This document shows, piece after piece, positions 9,151-14,841 of a stretch of 14,841 nt of DNA. The translations under genes and the position numbers were made by a program. The notes below the pieces were generated by a model. The model did no database searches and was not told the DNA's origin. It worked only from the letters and a program-made list of their open reading frames with translations. Position 1 is the first letter of the stretch, and each line of letters starts with the position of its first letter. Origin of the DNA: Conidiobolus incongruus B7586 (lineage: Eukaryota > Entomophthoromycota > Entomophthoromycetes > Entomophthorales > Conidiobolaceae); contig JNEM01014877.1 in the NCBI GenBank assembly GCA_000697335.1, positions 1-14,841 on the forward strand, given 5' to 3'.

Positions 9151-10656
9151 GTAAATAATACAAGAATTCAATTAAACATCAAAATCTAAAGTTTGAAAAT
9201 TAAATAATATTATTTAACTATAGCCTATTGTTTTATTTAATAGTTATTATTGTATTATTAATTATATATAATTTTGAATATTTATTATTCTTAATTTAAA
9301 TAAAATTACCGAATAATGAAATAAGAATTAAAGAAATATAAAAAATATTTAATCTATTATTTGAGAATATTATAATATAATGGAATATTGTAATTGGTGA
9401 TAAACAATCTTTTTATTCATAAAACTAAAGATTTTAAAGGAGGTATAATTTGCTTTTATGTTTTTTTGCGATTGTTATCAAAATTTAGGTGCAATAACAA
9501 TAAATATTGAATTTCCTCATGTTTTTTAATACTTTTTTAAAAAAATTAACCAAAATGTATAGATTTATATAAATTATAACTAATCTATATCAATATTACT
9601 TTTTATAATGATGATATTGATATAACTCTTGAATTAATTAAATATGTTAGTTGTTTTAACTAATATATAATATATAACTTAGTTATAATTTTAATAATTT
9701 TGAATAAAATTAATATATTTATAAAAATATTTTTTATTAAGTATAATAAAATCATTTGGAAATTTAATATAGATATTATAAAATATATTAAATAATTTAA
9801 TTAACTCATATTTTTCTAAGTAAATTTATATCAATATCAAAATATAAAAATTAATCAATTTTTTATTTTAAGTTAATTATATATCAATCTTAATATATAT
9901 TAGATACAATAAGATTTTCCTATTTTATAATTTATATCTCAGTTGTTATTTCTAAAAGGTCTAAAAATAATAGAGTAATTAAAATATATTTAATATTATA
10001 TATCTATTGATAAAAAATTTTTATAAAAATTAATAAATTCCTATTATATAAAAAACAGGTATTCAATTAATTAAGTTTCATTTCACTGAATAATATAATG
10101 ATTCTTTTTATAAGTGTATCCGATTTTTTACAATTATAACTGTTATTTAAAGTATTTTCATCTTTTGGAATATTTAATTTAAACTATTTCAATATAAGTT
10201 TATATATAATCTTTTATTATAAGAACATTGGACTAAGAAATTAATTTAATAACTCATTCCTTGTTTGTCAAATATAGTATTTTTCTATTTTATCTTATAT
10301 ATAATATTAATCATTACATCATTGTTATAATAGAATATATTATACTATATTGCATTAATAAATGAATTTGAATAAAATTATATTAGTTTTAAAATTTAAA
10401 AAAAAATTATTAAAATTTTATGAAATTAAATAATAAAACAAATAATAATAATATATATAGCTCTTATTATTATTCAAGTATTATTTCATATTTTATATAA
10501 TAACAATTAATTTAAATAATAATAATATATTATGTAATATAAAACATAATGTTATTATTCAAGTTATAATAAAATCAAATATACAATCCTTTTATATAAA
10601 TTCTATTATTTATAAATTATAATTATCAAAAAAAATTTAAAAGAATGAATAATATT

Positions 10657-10887
10657 CTAATTTATAGTTAAATAGATAACTAGGCAAAATTTTAGGTAAT
10701 AAATGATCCATACAAAATTAGTAATCATTAGTATTTGATATTTATAAAGTGATATAATTAGAACTTCGAAAACTTGTAATTCTGATATGGAGATTGGATA
10801 AGGGAGTTTATATATATAGTTGATGTATGTTATAAAAACAATAACCAAAGAGTAATTTTTTATTTTAATAAATATTAAACGATGACA
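10657..10887 (-). other. Long open frame, unknown, possible relic
   Basis: About 76 codons are open on the minus strand with no usable upstream ATG (TTG at 10848; the only ATG is internal). The middle part has raised GC and reads KLPYPISISELQVFEVLIIS, which bears a loose likeness to an F-box (ELxxFEVLIxSL). Length alone is only slightly above chance at this base composition. Confidence 0.2.
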
Positions 10888-11569
10888 TATTGTTTTTTAA
10901 TCACTGTTAAATGATATATCTTGTTGAATAATATCAAATCGAATTTATTATAATTATAACCAATATTAATTTATAGATATAATCTATCTTAATAAAATAT
11001 TATTTTATTAATATTTTAACTAAATTCGATTAATCTTCTTTCAAATATATTGAGCTGATAATTAAATTTTATTGAAAATTATTTAATGTAATATTATTAT
11101 TATCCAAAATTTTGATTACGTTTTAGGCAATAAGTTTCTCAATAAAGAAATATAAATTTTTTTTGTTAATTAATTGAAAATTTGTAATAAATCAAATATA
11201 TAGCAGTTATTATATTCATTATTTGAAAGATTAAATACGACAAAGAATTACAATTTTATTAATTTTTTTATAATATTTTAAGATTAACAACTTAGTAGAT
11301 AAAGAAATAGCCAAAATATAATTAAATATTAAAATTTTGTTTAAAAAAATCATAATATGAATCAATTCCTATCTCCACTTAAATTACGATTTACCTCAAA
11401 TTTTATTGATATTTTCATATTAACAAATTATTACTAATTCTTATAAAGCGGGTTAAAGCTAAAACAATCTGGTAATTTTCACATTACTCATAGCAATTAT
11501 GGTGAATAATATTGCAAATAAATCATAACTGATTATTAAATAAATAATGGATATATTTTAACCAGTGAA

Positions 11570-11734
11570 ATGCCTTCAATTGAACTTCTATCGGCCAAAT
11601 TATCATACAAGTTCCCATCATTTTTATCAATAAATATAGCTAATGGTAAATGGTTATATATGAAATTAATAAGCGATAATGAAAGATTAATTAAAACCTT
11701 AGAATTTTATTTGTATCAAAATCAATTAAATTAA
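11570..11734 (+). CDS. Small ORF, 54 aa, weakly F-box-like
   Basis: An ATG-initiated frame of 54 codons ends in TAA. It reads MPSIELLSAKLSYKFPSFLS, then INIANGKWLYMKLISDNERL, then IKTLEFYLYQNQLN. The first 90 bases contain codons such as TCG GCC and TAC AAG TTC CCA that stand out against the 90% AT background. The pattern of E-L-L, FPSFLS and K-W, followed by SDNERLIKTL, resembles an F-box and the segment that often follows one, but key positions are loose. It could be a genuine small protein, one exon of a longer gene, or a relic related in kind to the F-box fragment 4 kb upstream. No TATA box or splice site clearly supports it. Confidence 0.35.
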   Translation: MPSIELLSAKLSYKFPSFLSINIANGKWLYMKLISDNERLIKTLEFYLYQNQLN

Positions 11735-12449
11735 TTAATTGAACATTAAGATTACTTAATGTTAATATTATTTCATAAATATAATATTTAAAACAAATCT
11801 GTTATTTCTTTTGAAAGATCTTATATAGAACAAGTATAAATCGTAAGATAATAAAATTTAATATTAAATTTAATTACAATGAATACGATAATTAAACAAA
11901 GATGATAATAATTATAATAATGATTTTTTTATATATAAAATGAAATTAAATTATATTTTTTTAATTAAATTTTATTAATTAAAGCAGATAAATTATTTTA
12001 ATTAAATCATCAATTTATAAATAAATTTATAACTCAAATTCTAAATTTAGAAATTGACCAATTAAAAATTATTTTTATTTAATTAAAAAAAATACTTAAT
12101 TAATGAAAATAATTTAATTATTCATCAAAATTATTTAATCACTCTTTTATATTCTATATTATTTATACTCTTTTCATTTCCTAATATTACCAATACTTTC
12201 CGTATATTTTAATAATTAAATAAAATTATTAACTCTAATATTTTATTATAATAATTATAATAAATGTAATATTAATTCAATATTGTAACTAAGATTTATA
12301 ATAATTTTATTAATAAAGATAAAAATATTTGCAATTGAATAGAAACAAATAAGCATATTATGATTAAATTATATTAAATTTATTAATTAATATGGATAGG
12401 TTTTAATAATAAGATTGGTTATTTGAGGTTCTTATAAGGGCAAATTTAA

Positions 12450-12695
12450 TATAAAATTTTAAATAATTTTATTTTATTTAATATTGATGACGATGATGTA
12501 TTATTGAATTTTAATAGAGTGATCCTTTCACTTGATTTGAATTGGTTAGTAAATAACTATTGGCACATGAACTCGAGATTGATTAGTCCAATAGTAGTAT
12601 ATAGGATAAAAGTACAAAACCAGATACTAGCGAATCTAAAAAAGTGTCCTGCTAATACCAGAAAAAAATTAAGAAAAGCAATGTGCCAAGTATAA
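12450..12695 (+). CDS. Orphan open frame, tail to tail with the homeodomain gene
   Basis: This stretch is open for 81 codons, with no ATG until codon 39 (12564). By eye 12510-12695 is about 35% GC against about 10% for its left flank. An acceptor-like TTTTAATAG ends at about 12517, so it may be a last exon. The C-terminal half runs HMNSRLISPIVVYRIKVQNQ, ILANLKKCPANTRKKLRKAM, CQV. The spacing RxxxxxVVYR...N...P.N...L.KAM loosely recalls an HMG box of the mating-type kind (RPPNAFILYR...NP...N..ISK..G.MW), but the tryptophan and several core residues are missing. A donor-like GTATAA overlaps the last codons. The opposite strand also has a long open frame here, so it could instead be 3' UTR or an extra exon of the neighbour. 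Function unknown. Confidence 0.3.
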   Translation, partial: YKILNNFILFNIDDDDVLLNFNRVILSLDLNWLVNNYWHMNSRLISPIVVYRIKVQNQILANLKKCPANTRKKLRKAMCQV

Positions 12696-12704
12696 AAAGC
12701 TGCA

Positions 12705-13175
12705 TTAACCTTGGTTCAAAAGCTTCATGTTCTGACGCTTGTTCTGAAACCATATTTGCACTGAGCGTGGAGTCATATGGAGCTCCTTTGCAAGTTGATG
12801 GCGCTGCTCGTAGGTGGGAAACTGAGTCAGATTCAGCATGTCAGTTAATTTCTTAAGCTGAGCAGGACCAACTCGTTTACGTCTGGGCTTGACAGTGTGA
12901 TGATTAACATTGTCCATGGTTTTATTATAAAATTTGGTTGGTCTGAATGAAGGAACAGAAGCAGGAGTCAGAAGATCCGGAAAAAGATCTCTGATAGAAG
13001 GAAGCGTTATAGACGAAGCATCACAGGTATCGTCTGAGGAAGCACCACTGGGAAGACTACTGTTTGCAGGGTGCTGGGTATAGCAAGGGTCTGAGGAAGG
13101 GATAAAAGGAAGCTCATGCTTTGGGAAGGGAGGAGAAGGATAAACTTTGAAAGTGGAGGTTTGACAAGAACTCAT
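12705..13175 (-). CDS. Homeodomain transcription factor, single exon
   Basis: The 156-aa protein ends immediately after its DNA-binding domain. The homeodomain spans about residues 95-154: RRKRVGPAQLKKLTDMLNL forms the arm and helix 1, and MTPRSVQIWFQNKRQ forms helix 3, with the invariant Trp142, Phe143, Asn145 and Arg147 (homeodomain positions 48, 49, 51, 53) and Gln144 at the specificity position 50. It is of the typical 60-residue class, not the TALE class. The N-terminal 94 residues are rich in Pro, Ser and Thr and carry ITLPSIRDLFPDLL, a short motif like those in fungal Yox1/Phx1-type regulators, perhaps a cofactor-binding site. Nuclear DNA binding is sure from the family; targets are unknown. 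Unlike the other genes here it has no intron and is richer in GC. It is isolated, with a 6.5-kb desert downstream. The start at 13175 is the only in-frame ATG near the end, with a TATA box about 50 bases upstream. Confidence 0.9.
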   Translation of the reverse strand: MSSCQTSTFKVYPSPPFPKHELPFIPSSDPCYTQHPANSSLPSGASSDDTCDASSITLPSIRDLFPDLLTPASVPSFRPTKFYNKTMDNVNHHTVKPRRKRVGPAQLKKLTDMLNLTQFPTYEQRHQLAKELHMTPRSVQIWFQNKRQNMKLLNQG

Positions 13176-13224
13176 TGTGAATAAAGAAATTCAGAATTGA
13201 GAAAATGATAAAGCGAATGAAGCG

Positions 13225-13234
13225 CTTATATAAG
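13225..13234 (-). promoter_or_regulatory. TATA box of the homeodomain gene
   Basis: The palindrome CTTATATAAG lies about 50 bases upstream of the ATG on the minus strand. It overlaps a second palindrome, AAGCGCTT (13220-13227), in a patch of raised GC. Spacing to the start codon fits a fungal core promoter with a short leader. Confidence 0.55.
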
Positions 13235-13331
13235 GAAAATGAGATGATTATGACCTTTAAATTAATAAAGAAATTAACTGATTTTGGACTGATTAATTAA
13301 AACTTAATTTAATATGTATTAAACAAACCTA

Positions 13332-13345
13332 TGAGCAAATGCTCA
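13332..13345. promoter_or_regulatory. Dyad TGAGCA-AA-TGCTCA upstream of the homeodomain gene
   Basis: A perfect 6-bp inverted repeat around a 2-bp centre, about 160 bases upstream of the homeodomain ATG. Half GC in its arms, it is unusual in this DNA and looks like a site for a dimeric regulator. No known factor is assigned. Confidence 0.35.
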
Positions 13346-13762
13346 ATAAGGGAAATATTGATTATTTTAATTAATATTACTATTCATTACATATTTATCC
13401 ATCTACCTCCCTAATTTAATGTCTAATAATGACCTAAATCAATTATATGAATATATATACTTGAATATTTTGTCTCTCGTTATTTTGGTCAATTGAAATT
13501 TGATCTCCGATGTATTTCCACCCACATTTTTTAAAAGTGATCGATTCATTGCCAAATAAGGGCATTCAGCTCTTTCTCTCTCATCCCCTTTATATTTATA
13601 ATCTTTAACCAATTTACATCATATTAAAATTGATTGGCTCAAACTTTGGAATTAAAATTATCTTTAAATAGATTTTATTCAATCATCAATTTATCATTTT
13701 TATATATTTTATCATACTGATGACATCTATCAAAATACAAAACATTATATAAATAATTGATG

Positions 13763-13785
13763 ATATATATATATATATATATATA
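13763..13785. repeat. (AT)n microsatellite
   Basis: An uninterrupted run of alternating A and T, 23 bases long (11.5 units). Likely to vary in length between strains. Confidence 0.95.
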
Positions 13786-14841
13786 CCTTTCCAATAAACG
13801 TTATTCCATCATATGATATTATACTAAACCCTATATTCAGAAATATTGCATTTGACTCCGAATTCTATTTATATTACATATAATATTCACCTCATAATTA
13901 TTCAATTTCATCACATCCTTTAATTAAATTGAAATTACCTATTTTAGAAAAATATGAATCAAATCAAATCAAATTAATATTGTTAATATTATGAAAAATT
14001 AATATAAAAAAATCTGTAAATATAATATATAAATATAAGATATTTAACACAAATGGTAAATAAACTAAGATTTATTTATATTATCCTTAAAAATTTACTT
14101 TAATTTTAATGTATAAAATTCAAGTTATGAACAAAAATAATATTCCTAATAAATAAATTTAATATTAAAATTTTTTTTATTCAAAATATGATAATTTTCA
14201 AAAAAAAAATTTCAAATAAATGAATATTAAATGATAATAATTTTATTGGTATATTATTTATAAAAAAAATATTTATTATAGAAATAATTTAATATATTAA
14301 AAATTAAATATTAAATATTAAATTTAATTTAGATAAAAATTTAATTATCAAAATTTCCTAAATTATAATATTATATTATTTATAATTAGATAAGTTAAAT
14401 ACCTTATATTAAATCTAATTAATGATCAACTAGATATCTTTAATAATATCATTTTATAACTTTAAATAATAAATAAATTTTTAATCATATTATTTTAACA
14501 TAAATGAAAACATTTAAATGATATTTTAATAATTAAAATTAATTGACTTTTCTTGGAATTTTAATTAGCTTTAAGTATATATAATAATACTGAATCAAAT
14601 TTTATATAAATTATTATTAAAAATATAAATACTTTGGTATTATTATAAGTATTAAATTTTAAACAATATAGCTTTAAATATATTATTATTATTTTTAGTC
14701 AAATTTAAATAATTTTAATCTTATTTTCCTTTTTTTAAAAATAAACCAAAATATAATATATTAAAAAATTTTTAAAATACTCAAAATAAGACTTTGAAAA
14801 TCAGGATTAATATTTTCAAATAATTTCTTATAATAAAATAA
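13786..14841. other. AT-rich sequence without recognisable features
   Basis: The first 150 bases are still slightly C-enriched (for example CCTTTCCAATAAACG). The rest is about 90% A+T with stops in all frames. Nothing supportable is seen up to the window end. Confidence 0.6.

Larger units (their letters stand above)
5938..12449. other. 6.5-kb gene-poor AT desert
   Basis: No intact recognisable gene. The base level is roughly 90% A+T, with long homopolymer and AATT-like runs (extreme at 6541-6875). By eye, patches of clearly higher GC occur near 7370-7470, 8030-8100, 8330-8390, 8800-8880, 9000-9150, 9430-9520, 10700-10855 and 11440-11670. Some of these read as fragments of protein, listed separately. 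A 14-bp palindrome (GACTATTAATAGTC, 6083-6096) and several short inverted repeats are present. No tRNA-like B box with a matching fold was seen. The adapter sequence at 6876 makes continuity across this stretch doubtful. Confidence 0.7.
13176..13785. other. Promoter-like spacer, C-rich on the + strand
   Basis: This 600-bp region holds the homeodomain gene's promoter and more. From about 13380 the + strand has many more C than G. It includes a pyrimidine tract at 13570-13591 (CTCTTTCTCTCTCATCCCC...), a TATA-like TATATTTATA at 13591-13600, and CCAAT pentamers in both orientations (CCAAT 13609-13613; ATTGG 13633-13637). This could serve a + strand gene start or a distant enhancer of the minus-strand gene, but no ORF follows on the + strand. 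Confidence 0.4.

Noticed and set aside
9393-9529. Possible two-exon gene end (KTKDFKG joined to GAITINIEFPHVF across 9443-9488)
   Set aside because: The splice signals are usable, but the upstream frame is closed at once by a stop and no acceptor connects it to the exon at 9111.
5938-12449. CRISPR array, mitochondrial DNA insertion or transposon
   Set aside because: No regularly spaced repeats, no mitochondrial gene text, and no transposase, reverse transcriptase or long terminal repeats were recognised. The only transposon sequence is the 19-bp library adapter.
13718-13750. Short + strand ORF (MTSIKIQNII) after the CT-rich promoter-like block
   Set aside because: Ten codons, no donor site, AT-typical codons; not supportable as a gene.

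Overview
The window looks like nuclear DNA of an AT-rich fungus. Three intron-bearing housekeeping genes in the first 6 kb have recognisable fungal/eukaryotic orthologues: the autophagy conjugation protein ATG12, the spliceosomal ubiquitin ligase PRP19, and a Golgi COPI-associated (Tvp15-like) membrane protein. Their 11 introns are very short (49-65 nt) and all run GT...TAG, some with a CTAAC/CTAAT branch site. Exons are roughly 30-40% GC by eye, while spacers are about 85-90% AT. Intron-rich genes argue against budding yeasts, and an intact ATG12 argues against microsporidia. An early-diverging fungus (for example Zoopagomycota) or a taphrinomycete fits best, but the sequence does not settle the taxon. 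The stop codons of the recognised genes show the standard code for TAA and TAG.

Layout: 1-876 is a spacer with one coding-like island. 877-1420 is ATG12 (4 exons, 126 aa, ending in the expected glycine). 1421-2425 is a spacer with a possible 25-codon ORF behind a TATA box. 2426-4257 is PRP19 (7 exons, 502 aa). 4258-4891 is a spacer with a TATA box near its end. 4892-5937 is the COPI-associated protein (3 exons, 308 aa). These three genes lie head to tail on the + strand, each with its own promoter.

5938-12449 is a 6.5 kb desert, mostly 90% AT, dotted with islands of higher GC. Some islands read as fragments of coding sequence: one has a clear F-box core (7322-7447) and another is a 54-codon ORF with weaker F-box resemblance (11570-11734). 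At 6876-6894 lies an exact copy of the 19-bp Tn5/Nextera mosaic end, a sequencing-library adapter. The link between the left housekeeping block and everything to its right may therefore be an assembly artefact.

12450-12695 is an orphan open frame on the + strand that ends 10 bp from the tail of a single-exon homeodomain gene on the - strand (12705-13175, 156 aa). That gene is richer in GC than the others and has a TATA box and a dyad element upstream. The orphan frame shows a faint HMG-box-like pattern, so a mating-type-like pair can be imagined, but this is speculative. 13176-14841 is promoter-like spacer and then plain AT-rich DNA.

No rRNA, tRNA, CRISPR array or recognisable virus-like element was found. 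The genes do not form one pathway: they are unrelated cellular genes, with an isolated transcription factor at the right.
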